Shown: positions 1-7,233, counted from the stretch's first letter. The stretch: DNA of 12,726 nt from DATDMG01 sp036518955 (GCA_036518955.1 DATDMG010000396.1:1-12726), one strand, 5' to 3'. Made by a program: numbers and translations. Notes: generated by a model not told the origin, from the sequence alone.

Positions 1-1
1 G

Positions 2-1384
2 CAGTCGGTCGCCGCCGCCGCCCTGGCGGCAGCTCTCGCCGTGGCGGTGTTCGCGCTGGTCGCGTGGTGGCGCCCGGCCCCCTCGGCGCTGGCCGGCGGC
101 GGCACCCCGGCGGGCACCCCTTCGGGTACCTCGGCGTCCACCGCGTTCGAACCCGGGGGATGGCCGCGGGTGCTGCTCGTCCTGGCCCGCAGCGGCGGCG
201 GCACCGGCGTCCACGTCGCCGGCCTGGCGCGCTGGCTGCGGCAGGCGGGAGCCGGGGTCCGGGTCGCGGCGCCGCCGGATGCCGACCAGGCGTTCGGGCT
301 GGCCGCGACGGGCGCCGACGTCCGGGACGTCGACATCGCCGACCGGCCCCGCCCGTGCGCGGACCTGGTCGCGCTGCGTTCCCTGCGCCAGCTGGCGGCC
401 GGTTCGGACGTCGTCCACGCCCACGGCCTGCGGGCCGGCGCCCTGGCCGTGCTCGCGGCCCGCGCCCGCAGGCGCCGGCCGGCCGTCGTCGTGACGGTGC
501 ACAACGCCGTGCCGGTGCCGGCCCCCCAGCGGGCAGCGGGCCGCCCGGGGGCCGGCGCGCCCGCGCTGCGCGAGGTCGCCGTCCGCGCCGCCCATGGCAC
601 CCTGGCCCGGATCGTGGCGCGCGGAGCCGATCACGTGCTCGTCGTGTCCGGCGACCTCGGCGACCGGATGCGCGCCCTCGGCGCGCGGCACGTCGAGCGG
701 GCCCTGGTCCCGGCTCCGGCCCGGACGCCGGTCGCGGACGGCGCGACCACCCGCGCGCGGCTCGGACTGGGGTCCCGCGCCTGGCTGGTGGTCACGGTCG
801 CCCGGCTGGCGCCGCAGAAGGGCCTGGAGGTGCTTCTGGACGCCCTGGCGCTGCTGCGCCACCGCCCGGTCCGCGCGGTGGTCGCCGGGGACGGTCCGCT
901 GCGGGCCGAGCTCGCCGCCCGGATCAACCGGGACGTGCTGCCGGTCCGGCTCCTCGGGCGCCGCGACGACGTCGCCGACCTGCTCGCGGCGGCGGACGTC
1001 GTCGTCGTCCCGAGTGCCTGGGAGGGGCAGCCACTGATCGTCCAGGAGGCCCTGCGCGCGGGCGCCGCGATCGTGGCGACGGACGTGGGCGGGGTGGCGG
1101 AGGTGGCCGGGGACGGGGCCCTGCTGGTGCCTCCGGGTGACCCGCGAGCACTCGCCGAGACCCTCGCCGGCCTGCTCGACGATCCGCTCACCGCCGGCGC
1201 CCTGCGCGCTCGCGCGCGGGCCAGGGCAACCCAGCTGCCCACCGAGCACGACGCGGGGTCGCAGGTCCTGGCCATCTACCGAGGGCTGGCCGGCTCCCGG
1301 CCGGCACGCCGGGCCGACCCGTTTCGGCCATCCGGAGGCCAGGGAGCTGATACGCTCGAAGCCCGTGGCATCACGGACTCCTGA
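2..1384 (+). CDS. GT4-family glycosyltransferase, 5'-truncated by window edge
   Basis: Probable nucleotide-sugar-dependent glycosyltransferase of the GT-B fold, family GT4; donor and acceptor cannot be read from the sequence. Residues are counted from the first visible codon at position 2. The N-terminal Rossmann half starts near 55 with a Gly-rich loop (SGGGTGVHVAGLARWL), followed by the VVHAHG segment. The C-terminal half has ARLAPQKGLEVLLDAL, GDGPLRAEL and the GT4 E-x7-E signature (EGQPLIVQE, E341 and E349). The frame is open to the window edge, and the first ~23 residues are a hydrophobic helix ending in AWWRP, followed by a Gly/Thr/Ser linker. A GTG at 41 is an alternative start, but it has no Shine-Dalgarno and would cut through this helix, so I infer that the gene begins upstream. 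It may be a membrane-anchored enzyme or the end of a polytopic membrane-GT fusion. The 3' end overlaps the pyrG start by 20 bases. Confidence 0.85.
   Translation, partial: QSVAAAALAAALAVAVFALVAWWRPAPSALAGGGTPAGTPSGTSASTAFEPGGWPRVLLVLARSGGGTGVHVAGLARWLRQAGAGVRVAAPPDADQAFGLAATGADVRDVDIADRPRPCADLVALRSLRQLAAGSDVVHAHGLRAGALAVLAARARRRRPAVVVTVHNAVPVPAPQRAAGRPGAGAPALREVAVRAAHGTLARIVARGADHVLVVSGDLGDRMRALGARHVERALVPAPARTPVADGATTRARLGLGSRAWLVVTVARLAPQKGLEVLLDALALLRHRPVRAVVAGDGPLRAELAARINRDVLPVRLLGRRDDVADLLAAADVVVVPSAWEGQPLIVQEALRAGAAIVATDVGGVAEVAGDGALLVPPGDPRALAETLAGLLDDPLTAGALRARARARATQLPTEHDAGSQVLAIYRGLAGSRPARRADPFRPSGGQGADTLEARGITDS
1348..1356 (+). promoter_or_regulatory. Candidate extended -10 for leaderless pyrG
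   Basis: TGATACGCT inside the 3' end of the glycosyltransferase gene matches the extended -10 pattern TGn-TAnnnT. The hexamer TACGCT (1351-1356) ends 8 bases before the pyrG GTG at 1365. That is the distance expected if transcription starts at or next to the start codon, as on the leaderless mRNAs common in actinobacteria. No good -35 hexamer is visible, which is tolerable for extended -10 promoters. A GGGAG at 1342-1346 lies too far from the GTG (18 bases) to be a convincing ribosome binding site. Confidence 0.4.
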
Positions 1385-3101
1385 GCGGACCAAGCACATC
1401 TTCGTCACGGGAGGCGTGGCCTCCTCGTTGGGCAAGGGGCTCACCGCCTCCAGCCTGGGGCATCTACTGCGTGCGCGTGGGTTGCGCGTGGCCATGCAGA
1501 AGCTGGATCCGTACATCAACGTCGACCCCGGCACGATGAACCCGTTCCAGCACGGCGAGGTGTTCGTCACCGCCGACGGTGCCGAGACCGACCTGGACAT
1601 CGGGCACTACGAGCGCTTCCTCGACGTGGAGTTCGACCGGTCCGCGAATGTCACCACCGGGCAGATCTACTCCTCGGTGATCGCCAAGGAGCGGCGCGGC
1701 GAGTACCTGGGCGACACCGTCCAGGTCATCCCGCACATCACGAACGAGATCAAGGCGCGGATGCGGGCCCAGGCCACCGCTGAGCGCGACCTCGATGTGA
1801 TCATCAGCGAGATCGGCGGCACCGTGGGCGACATCGAGTCGCTGCCGTTCCTCGAGGCGGCCCGCCAGGTGCGCCAGGACGTCGGTCGCGACAACGTCTT
1901 CTTCATGCATGTCTCGCTGGTGCCCTACCTGGCCCCGAGCGGCGAGCTGAAGACCAAGCCGACCCAGCACTCGGTCGCCGCCCTGCGGAGCATCGGCATC
2001 CAGCCGGACGCGATCGTCTGCCGCGCCGACCGCGAGATCCCGGCCGGGGTCAAGCGCAAGATCGCGCTGATGTGCGACGTGGACGACGAGGCCGTGGTGA
2101 CCGCGGTCGACGCACCCAGCATCTACGACATCCCCCGGGTGATCCACCAGGAGGGCCTGGACGCGTACGTGGTGCGCAAACTGGGGCTGTCCTTCCGGGA
2201 CGTGAACTGGACCAAGTGGGACGGGCTGTTGCGCCGCGTCCACCGCCCCGCGCACTCGGTCGAGGTCGCGCTCGTCGGCAAGTACGTCGACCTTCCGGAC
2301 GCGTACCTGTCGGTGACCGAGGCGCTGCGGGCCGGCGGGTTCGACCGTGACGCTCGGGTCGCCGTCCGCTGGGTCGCCTCGGACACCTGCGACACCGCGG
2401 AGGGCGCCCGCCGGATGCTCGCCGGTGTCGATGCGGTCTGCGTCCCGGGAGGGTTCGGCGTGCGCGGCATCGAGGGCAAGGTGGGTGCGCTGCGCTGGGC
2501 GCGGGAGAACGGCGTCCCGGCGCTCGGGCTGTGCCTCGGCCTGCAGTGCATGGTGATCGAGTACGCCCGGTCCGAGGCCGGGCTGGCCGGTGCCAGCAGT
2601 TCCGAGTTCGACCCGGACACCCCGCACCCGGTGATCGCTACCATGGAGGAGCAGCGGCAGATCGTCAACGGGGACGGCGACCTGGGCGGCACGATGCGGC
2701 TGGGCGCCTACCCTGCCGTCCTGGCCGAGGGCTCGGTGGTGCGGGCCCAGTACGCCGCCGAGCGGGTGGCCGAGCGGCACCGCCACCGGTACGAGGTGAA
2801 CAACCACTACCGGGCGCGCCTGGAGCAGGCCGGACTGGTGTTCTCCGGGGTCTCCCCGGATCGGTCCCTGGTGGAGTTCGTCGAGCTGCCGACGGCGGTG
2901 CACCCGTACTACGTGGGCACCCAGGCCCACCCGGAGTTCCAGTCGCGGCCGGACCGCGCGCACCCGCTGTTCCGTGGCCTGATCGGCGCGGCCCTGGAGC
3001 GGCAGCGCGCCGAGCGCCTGCTGGACGTCGAGACCCCGCCGCCGGCGCCGGTGGCCACGGCCGGAGCGGTCGACGGCCAGGCCGCCGCGGTGCACGCGTG
3101 A
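1365..3101 (+). CDS. pyrG: CTP synthase (glutamine-hydrolysing)
   Basis: Converts UTP to CTP using ATP and ammonia from glutamine, the last step of de novo pyrimidine nucleotide synthesis, in the cytoplasm. The protein has 578 residues, normal for actinobacterial PyrG. The N-terminal synthetase domain (about 10-285) starts with TKHIFVTGG and the P-loop GGVASSLGKGL (K24), then GEVFVTADGAETDLDIGHYERF and GGTVGDIESLPFLEA. The C-terminal class I glutamine amidotransferase domain has the oxyanion-loop PGGFG, the nucleophile C390 in GLCLGLQ, and H522/E524 in TQAHPEFQ, so the triad is complete. A Pro/Ala-rich tail of ~25 residues follows. The GTG at 1365 was chosen because it puts the family's usual N-terminus a few residues before TKHIF; the longer open frame upstream is only overlap with the preceding gene. 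The last four bases overlap the next gene. Confidence 0.97.
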   Translation: MASRTPERTKHIFVTGGVASSLGKGLTASSLGHLLRARGLRVAMQKLDPYINVDPGTMNPFQHGEVFVTADGAETDLDIGHYERFLDVEFDRSANVTTGQIYSSVIAKERRGEYLGDTVQVIPHITNEIKARMRAQATAERDLDVIISEIGGTVGDIESLPFLEAARQVRQDVGRDNVFFMHVSLVPYLAPSGELKTKPTQHSVAALRSIGIQPDAIVCRADREIPAGVKRKIALMCDVDDEAVVTAVDAPSIYDIPRVIHQEGLDAYVVRKLGLSFRDVNWTKWDGLLRRVHRPAHSVEVALVGKYVDLPDAYLSVTEALRAGGFDRDARVAVRWVASDTCDTAEGARRMLAGVDAVCVPGGFGVRGIEGKVGALRWARENGVPALGLCLGLQCMVIEYARSEAGLAGASSSEFDPDTPHPVIATMEEQRQIVNGDGDLGGTMRLGAYPAVLAEGSVVRAQYAAERVAERHRHRYEVNNHYRARLEQAGLVFSGVSPDRSLVEFVELPTAVHPYYVGTQAHPEFQSRPDRAHPLFRGLIGAALERQRAERLLDVETPPPAPVATAGAVDGQAAAVHA

Positions 3102-3784
3102 CCGCGGACGGGGCCGGGGGCGGACCGGGCGCCCAGCGCCACCCCGCGGGCGACCCGCTCGTCGACCTGTTCGTCCGCAGGCCGGTCACCGACGTCGAGA
3201 CCGTCTACAAGGGGCTGGTCTGGGACGTCGTCCGGGACACCGTCGACCTGGGCGAGGCCGGCTCGGTCCGCCGGGAGTACGTCCGGCACACCGGTGCCGT
3301 CGGGGTGCTGGCGCTGGACGGCGAGGGCAGGGTGGCGCTGGTCCGGCAGTACCGGCACCCGGTCGGGATGGAGCTGTGGGAGCTGCCGGCCGGCCTGCTG
3401 GACGTCGACGGGGAGGGGCCGCTGGCGGCCGCGCAGCGGGAGCTGGCCGAGGAGGCGGACCTGCGGGCCGCTCGCTGGGACGTGCTGGTGGACTGGTTCA
3501 ACTCCCCGGGCGGGATGACCGAGGCGCTGCGGCTGTACCTCGCCCGGGACGTGTCGCCGGTGCCGGAGGCCGAGCGGCACACCCGGGAGGCGGAGGAGCA
3601 CGGCATGCCGGTGCGCTGGGTGCCGCTCGACGAGGCGCGGGACGCCGTGCTGGCCGGCCGCCTGCACAACCCCGGAGCGGTCGTCGGTCTGCTGGCCGCC
3701 TGCGCCGCCCGCGACCAGGGTTGGCGGACCCTGCGGCCCGCCGACGCACCGTGGCCGGAGCACCCCGCCTACCGGCCCTCGTGA
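3098..3784 (+). CDS. NUDIX hydrolase, ADP-ribose pyrophosphatase type
   Basis: Probable ADP-ribose (nucleoside diphosphate sugar) pyrophosphatase giving AMP and ribose 5-phosphate; cytoplasmic. It has 228 residues. The Nudix box begins at G99 (GLLDVDGE) and continues to R114-E115-L-A-E118-E119, so the metal-binding REUxEE core is intact. There is one extra residue between the first Gly and Glu (G-x6-E instead of G-x5-E), and D121 replaces the usual Gly of EExG. I recall the one-residue insertion in mycobacterial homologues next to pyrG. The upstream VRQYRHPVGMELWELPAG stretch is typical of the ADP-ribose pyrophosphatase subgroup. The GTG start overlaps the pyrG stop as GTGA, which suggests translational coupling and one operon. 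The pyrG-NUDIX pair is conserved in actinobacteria. The exact substrate is inferred from the subgroup only. Confidence 0.9.
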   Translation: MTADGAGGGPGAQRHPAGDPLVDLFVRRPVTDVETVYKGLVWDVVRDTVDLGEAGSVRREYVRHTGAVGVLALDGEGRVALVRQYRHPVGMELWELPAGLLDVDGEGPLAAAQRELAEEADLRAARWDVLVDWFNSPGGMTEALRLYLARDVSPVPEAERHTREAEEHGMPVRWVPLDEARDAVLAGRLHNPGAVVGLLAACAARDQGWRTLRPADAPWPEHPAYRPS

Positions 3785-3785
3785 T

Positions 3786-3809
3786 CGCCGACCCCGGGAC
3801 GGGCCGGCG
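3786..3809. terminator. Candidate bidirectional hairpin between convergent genes
   Basis: The 25 bases between two convergent stop codons are almost entirely an inverted repeat. The left arm is CGCCGACCC (3786-3794), the loop CGGGAC, and the right arm GGGCCGGCG (3801-3809), giving eight GC pairs and one A-C mismatch. There is no T-tract, as is usual for such hairpins in high-GC actinobacteria. The position fits termination of both the pyrG operon and the regulator gene. Confidence 0.5.
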
Positions 3810-5318
3810 TCACGTCAGGAGCTGGCAGAGCGTCTCGGTCGCCGCGTCGAGCCGGCCGCCGTCGTCCGCGGTGTAGCCCACGACCAGGCCGTGGTGTGGT
3901 GACGGGCCGTGGTAGTGCCGCGACAGCCGGTCCACCAGGAGCCCGGCCTGTCGCGCTCCGGCCAGCACGGCCCGCTCCTGCTCGGCGTCCTGCAGCGGGA
4001 CGACGACGTGCGCGCCGGCGTCCACCCCCGGCACCCGGACGCCGTGCCCCTGCAGCCGGCGCACCAACCGGTCGCGACGCGCGGCGAGCTCCCGCCGTAC
4101 CGCGCGCAGGTGCCGGCCGAGGTCACCCGTCCGGGCGAATTCGACGAGCATGAACTGTCCGGGCAGCGCGGGCGCGACCGCGGTGCGGCGCCGATGCTCC
4201 AGCACCCGCTCGGCGACCTCGGCCGGGGCGACCATCCAGCCGCAGCCGAGCGACGGGCTGAGGATCTTGCTGGTGGTCCCGAGGTGGACCACGACGTCCC
4301 GGGCCAGCGAGGCCAGGGCCGGCGGCGGGGCGACGTCGAAGCGGAGCTCGCCGTCGTAGTCGTCCTCGACGACCAGCCAGCCGTGCCGGCGAGCGCGCTC
4401 GATCAGCTCGACCCGGCGGGAGACCGGCAGCCGGGATCCCAGCGGGTACTGGTGGGCGGGTGAGCAGTAGACCGCGCGGACGTCGTCCGGTACGGCCCAC
4501 GGGTCGATCCCGTGGTCGTCCACCGGCACCGGGACGACGACCACGCCGACCGCGCGCAGGGTGGCGACCGCTCGACCGTACCCGGGATCCTCGATCGCGA
4601 CGCGATCCCCGGGGTGCAGGACGGCGACGGCGAGCTCGGCGATCGCCGCGCTGGTTCCGGCCGTGGCCAGCACGCCGTCCGCACGCTCCGGCTCCGGCAC
4701 GGCCAGTCCCCGGTGGTGCAGGAGCCGCTCGGCGACGCACCGGCGGTACTCGGGCGCGCCGGCGGGGGAGCGTCGCGGCGTGGGCGGTCGGTCGGCCGCC
4801 CGGCGCCAGGCCCGGCGCCAGGCAGCCCGGTCGATGCCGGCCACCCAGGGGCTGCCGGGCCGTAGGTCCAGCAGTTGCGGGTCGTCGTCCGCGGCGTCGT
4901 CCCGCGCCTCCTCCGGGGGGTGGTGGCCGGTGCCGGGCCGCCCGGCGTGCGGTCCGTCGGCGGGCGGCCCGGGCCTTCGGGCCCCGGGGCCGGGCGGACC
5001 GGACGCCGGACCCCTCGCCGTGACGAAGGTGCCGGCCCCGACCCGCGCGGTGAGCCAGCCCTCGGCCAGCAGCTCGTCGTACGCGGCAGCGGTCACGGTG
5101 CGGCTCACACCGAGACGCCGGGCCAGTGCCCGGGTGGAGGGCAGCCGGTCGCCGGGCCCGACGGTCCCCTCCAGCGCGGCCCGGCGCAGTGCCGCCGCGA
5201 GCTGGGCGCCGAGCGGGAGGGCGGCCTGCCGGTCGAGGGCCACCAGGACGGGCACCTCTCGGGCCGCGCCGCCGGTCGCCGCGCCGGAGCGGCTCGGGGA
5301 CGAGCTCGGAACGGCCAT
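3810..5318 (-). CDS. MocR/PdxR-type transcriptional regulator (GntR HTH plus aminotransferase domain)
   Basis: Transcription regulator of the MocR subfamily: a GntR winged helix fused to a fold-type I aminotransferase-like domain that binds PLP as effector. It has 502 residues. The winged helix spans about 35-100 (RLPSTRALARRLGVSRTVTAAAYDELLAEGWL). A Pro/Gly/Asp-rich linker of ~45 residues follows, then the aminotransferase-like domain (about 150-502) with IEDPGYGRA, VYCSPAHQYPLG, VVEDDYDGEL and the PLP lysine K351 in TTSKILSPSLG. The ATG at 5318 was chosen because GGAGG lies 8 bases upstream; a GTG three codons earlier (5327) overlaps that site. The gene is divergent from an FMN-binding PNPOx-like gene 59 bp away. 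MocR proteins commonly control the divergent gene, so a PdxR-like role in vitamin B6 metabolism is plausible but unproven; GabR- or TauR-like roles are possible. Confidence 0.92.
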   Translation of the reverse strand: MAVPSSSPSRSGAATGGAAREVPVLVALDRQAALPLGAQLAAALRRAALEGTVGPGDRLPSTRALARRLGVSRTVTAAAYDELLAEGWLTARVGAGTFVTARGPASGPPGPGARRPGPPADGPHAGRPGTGHHPPEEARDDAADDDPQLLDLRPGSPWVAGIDRAAWRRAWRRAADRPPTPRRSPAGAPEYRRCVAERLLHHRGLAVPEPERADGVLATAGTSAAIAELAVAVLHPGDRVAIEDPGYGRAVATLRAVGVVVVPVPVDDHGIDPWAVPDDVRAVYCSPAHQYPLGSRLPVSRRVELIERARRHGWLVVEDDYDGELRFDVAPPPALASLARDVVVHLGTTSKILSPSLGCGWMVAPAEVAERVLEHRRRTAVAPALPGQFMLVEFARTGDLGRHLRAVRRELAARRDRLVRRLQGHGVRVPGVDAGAHVVVPLQDAEQERAVLAGARQAGLLVDRLSRHYHGPSPHHGLVVGYTADDGGRLDAATETLCQLLT

Positions 5319-5377
5319 TCGCAACACCTCCGGATTGGCTCTTCTGCCAGGCCACTTGCCGGTCCCACGATGGTGCC
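5319..5377. promoter_or_regulatory. Divergent promoter/operator region of the MocR-PNPOx pair
   Basis: This 59-bp gap must hold the control signals of both divergent genes. It includes the regulator's GGAGG ribosome binding site (its complement at 5327-5331). Two adjacent 12-mers, TGCCAGGCCACT (5345-5356) and TGCCGGTCCCAC (5357-5368), agree at 7 of 12 positions. MocR regulators bind direct repeats, so these are candidate operator half-sites. The plus-strand gene has no Shine-Dalgarno and may be leaderless. I see no confident -10 or -35. Confidence 0.4.
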
Positions 5378-6145
5378 ATGAGCGCTGGACCGGCCTTCCC
5401 GACGTCCCCCTCCGCCAGGTCGGCGCGCGTCGCCTCCGCGACCGCCCCGCTCTCCCCGACGCCGCGCAGCACCCTCGGGCGGCTGCGCGAGCGGGCGGTG
5501 CTCGACCGGGAGGCGCTGTGGGCGGTCCTGGACGAGGGGCTCGTCGGCCACCTCGGGATCGTCGTCGACGGTGCTCCGGTCGTCCTGCCGACGATCTACG
5601 GCCGGGACGGCGACACCGTCTACCTGCACGGTTCCACCGCCGCGCGCAGCCTCCGGCTGGCGTCCACCGGAGTGCCGGTGTGCCTGACCGTCACCCACGT
5701 GGACGGGGTGGTCTACGCGCGGTCGGCGTTCCACCACTCGATGAACTACCGGTCGGCCGTCGTCCACGGCACCGCCCGCCCGGTGCCGCGCTCGGAGCTG
5801 CGGCACGCCCTGGAAGTGATCACGGAGCAGGTGGCGCCGGGTTCGTGGCGGCATGCCCGGCAGCCGACGGCGAAGGAACTCGCGGCGACCGCCGTCCTCG
5901 CCCTGCCGCTGGCCGAGGCGTCGGTGAAGGTGCGCTCGGGCGGCCCGCACGACGACGAGGACGACGTCACGGCCGGCGTCGCCTGGGCCGGCGTGCTGCC
6001 GCTGGAACGCCGCTGGGGGGTCCCGCGGCCGAGCGCCGACCTCCCGGCGACCGCCCCCGCCCCGGCGCACGTCGTCGGGCGGAGGTGGCCGGCTCCGGGT
6101 GTCCGGGCCGAGGAGCACGCCGAGGCGGGCGCGGACGTCGGGTAG
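5378..6145 (+). CDS. PNPOx-like FMN-binding split-barrel protein (Pyridox_ox_2 type)
   Basis: Flavin-nucleotide-binding protein of the pyridoxamine 5'-phosphate oxidase superfamily, 255 residues, soluble. The split-barrel core starts after a Ser/Ala/Pro-rich N-terminal ~30 residues. It carries GHLGIVVDGAPVVLPTIYGRDGDTVYLHGS, then VCLTVTHVDGVVYARSAFHHSMNYRSAVVHG, the conserved pattern of the NimA/Pyridox_ox_2 branch. This branch is not the classical PdxH, and members may be flavin- or F420-dependent oxidoreductases, so B6 oxidase activity should not be assumed. The ATG at 5378 is the only in-frame start between the divergent regulator and the core; it lacks a Shine-Dalgarno. The low-complexity tail (about 215-255) runs into an intergenic tandem repeat. 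Its neighbour suggests MocR control and a link to PLP or amine metabolism. Confidence 0.85.
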   Translation: MSAGPAFPTSPSARSARVASATAPLSPTPRSTLGRLRERAVLDREALWAVLDEGLVGHLGIVVDGAPVVLPTIYGRDGDTVYLHGSTAARSLRLASTGVPVCLTVTHVDGVVYARSAFHHSMNYRSAVVHGTARPVPRSELRHALEVITEQVAPGSWRHARQPTAKELAATAVLALPLAEASVKVRSGGPHDDEDDVTAGVAWAGVLPLERRWGVPRPSADLPATAPAPAHVVGRRWPAPGVRAEEHAEAGADVG

Positions 6146-6147
6146 GC

Positions 6148-6215
6148 GGACGTCGGACGGCGCGGACGTCGGACGGCGCGGGCGGCGGGGGACGTCGGAC
6201 GGCGCGGGCGGCGGG
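6148..6215. repeat. 26-bp perfect tandem repeat with a partial upstream copy
   Basis: Positions 6164-6189 and 6190-6215 are identical 26-mers beginning GGACGTCGGACGGCGC. A shortened copy of 16 bases lies directly before them (6148-6163), and another GGACGTCGG at 6133-6141 overlaps the end of the preceding gene. Each copy contains the palindrome GACGTC. The block fills most of the 82-bp gap between two convergent genes, so replication slippage in non-coding DNA is the simplest explanation; a role in termination is possible. Confidence 0.9.
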
Positions 6216-6227
6216 GGTGGGGGCCGT

Positions 6228-6851
6228 TCAGCCGGTGCGCAGCGCCGCGCGGCGCAGGCCGAGGGCGCGCAGCTCCAGCGCGGCGAGGGCAGCCGTGATC
6301 TCCGGGTCACCGTCCTCCCAGGCCAGGACCGGGTCGGGATGCACCGCGAGCAGCGTGGTCGGCGGCCGCCCGGCCATCGCCCGCAGCGCGAGGAGCCGCT
6401 GGCCGCCCGGCTGGCGCAGCAGCACCTGGGTCGCGCCGGCGCGCCGGGCGTAGCGCCAGCGCACGGCCAGCCAGGGCAGGGCGATCGGCAGGGAGCCCAG
6501 CAGAGCCAGCGCGACGGCCACCGGGAGGGCCGCCGACCTCAGCCCGTCGCCGAACGCCAGCCCGGCATCGGCGACCTTGCCGGCCGCCGATCCGGCGGCG
6601 TCGAACGGCGCGGCAAGGGTGCCTCCGGCCCAGGGGGTTCGATGGACGCCGTCCCGGGCCCGGTTCAGCCCGGACTCGAGCCCTCCGGCGCCGTCCTGGA
6701 GGGTGAACCCTGCGGACGCGAGGACCAGGATCCCGTCGTGGACGAGGTGGGCGAGCCAGACCCAGCCCGCCGTCCAGGCGAGAACGAGCGCGTCCGCGCA
6801 GAGCTGGAGCGAGCAGCGGAGCGGGTCCATGGCATAGGGGCGCAGCGGCAT
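6228..6851 (-). CDS. Hypothetical two-TM membrane protein
   Basis: Unrecognised protein of 207 residues. Two hydrophobic segments are visible: about 17-48 (ALVLAWTAGWVWLAHLVHDG onward) and 107-131 (ALPVAVALALLGSLPIALPW). They are separated by ~55 polar residues rich in Gly and Ala. After the second segment comes RWRYARR, a positive cluster indicating a cytoplasmic C-terminus. The soluble tail (QRLLALRAMAGRPPTTLLAV, then AALAALELRALGLRR) looks helical and could be an interaction domain. The ATG at 6851 was chosen because GGAGG lies 5 bases upstream; the frame is open to 7022 but that part is basic, low-complexity translation. It shares the upstream region with the leader ORF/corA unit, in divergent orientation. 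No function can be assigned. Confidence 0.72.
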   Translation of the reverse strand: MPLRPYAMDPLRCSLQLCADALVLAWTAGWVWLAHLVHDGILVLASAGFTLQDGAGGLESGLNRARDGVHRTPWAGGTLAAPFDAAGSAAGKVADAGLAFGDGLRSAALPVAVALALLGSLPIALPWLAVRWRYARRAGATQVLLRQPGGQRLLALRAMAGRPPTTLLAVHPDPVLAWEDGDPEITAALAALELRALGLRRAALRTG

Positions 6852-7139
6852 CGGGACCTCCAGTCGCCGGCGGGCGCGTCGCCGGGCAGCGGGCGGGGCG
6901 ATGAGGGGGCGGGCTCCACGATCCACTGTGCCCGAGGGGTCGCTCGTCCGCCGGACGGGACGTCCACCCCCTGCCGCCGGGGGTCCACGGCGTGCGCGAT
7001 GTCGACCGTCCGCCGCGGGCATCGTAGGTCACCGTGGGGATGCCAGCGGGAGTCTTGGTGGATCGGGGGCTCGGCGTGGCAGACTACGCAAGGCCCTGAC
7101 CGACGGCGCCGTGCCGCTGGCCGCGAGGAGGTGAGGCAG
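6852..7139. other. Non-coding divergent control region
   Basis: I see no gene in these 288 bases. They separate the divergent membrane protein and the corA leader ORF and should carry promoters for both. Two compact GC-rich hairpins are visible: CGTCC/GGACG with loop GCC near 6948-6962, and ACCCCC (6966-6971) with GGGGGT (6979-6984). A TTGGTG at 7055-7060 could be a -35 for the plus strand, but the -10 region (CAGACT or TACGCA near 7080-7090) is poor. Confidence 0.4.
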
Positions 7140-7232
7140 ATGCCACCCAGTGATACGTGCCCTGGCAGTACCTGCCCCCCTCCGCATCGCGGTGACGGCA
7201 CCTGCCCCGGTCTGCCGGTCCGGCCGAGCTGA
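7140..7232 (+). CDS. Short Pro/Cys-rich ORF, candidate corA leader peptide
   Basis: A 30-codon ORF starting ATG with a strong Shine-Dalgarno (GGAGG at 7127-7131, 8 bases before the ATG), better than that of many full-length genes here. The peptide starts MPPSDTCPG and ends LPVRPS. It has nine prolines, including a PPP tripeptide at residues 13-15, and three TCP motifs (Cys 7, 12, 22). PPP is a well-known ribosome-stalling sequence relieved by EF-P. The ORF ends 69 bases before the corA GTG. The position and composition resemble the regulatory leader ORFs mgtL and corL upstream of Mg2+ transporter genes in Salmonella, but there is no sequence homology I can claim. It could also be a free small protein binding a metal through its cysteines, or fortuitous. 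Confidence 0.5.
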   Translation: MPPSDTCPGSTCPPPHRGDGTCPGLPVRPS

Positions 7233-7233
7233 C

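Noticed and set aside
1464..3095. A 543-codon open frame opposite pyrG
   Set aside because: Same codon-bias artefact. pyrG has every family motif on the plus strand.
7040..7099. A 19-codon ATG ORF upstream of the corA leader ORF
   Set aside because: It has no convincing ribosome binding site and no notable composition, unlike the ORF at 7140.
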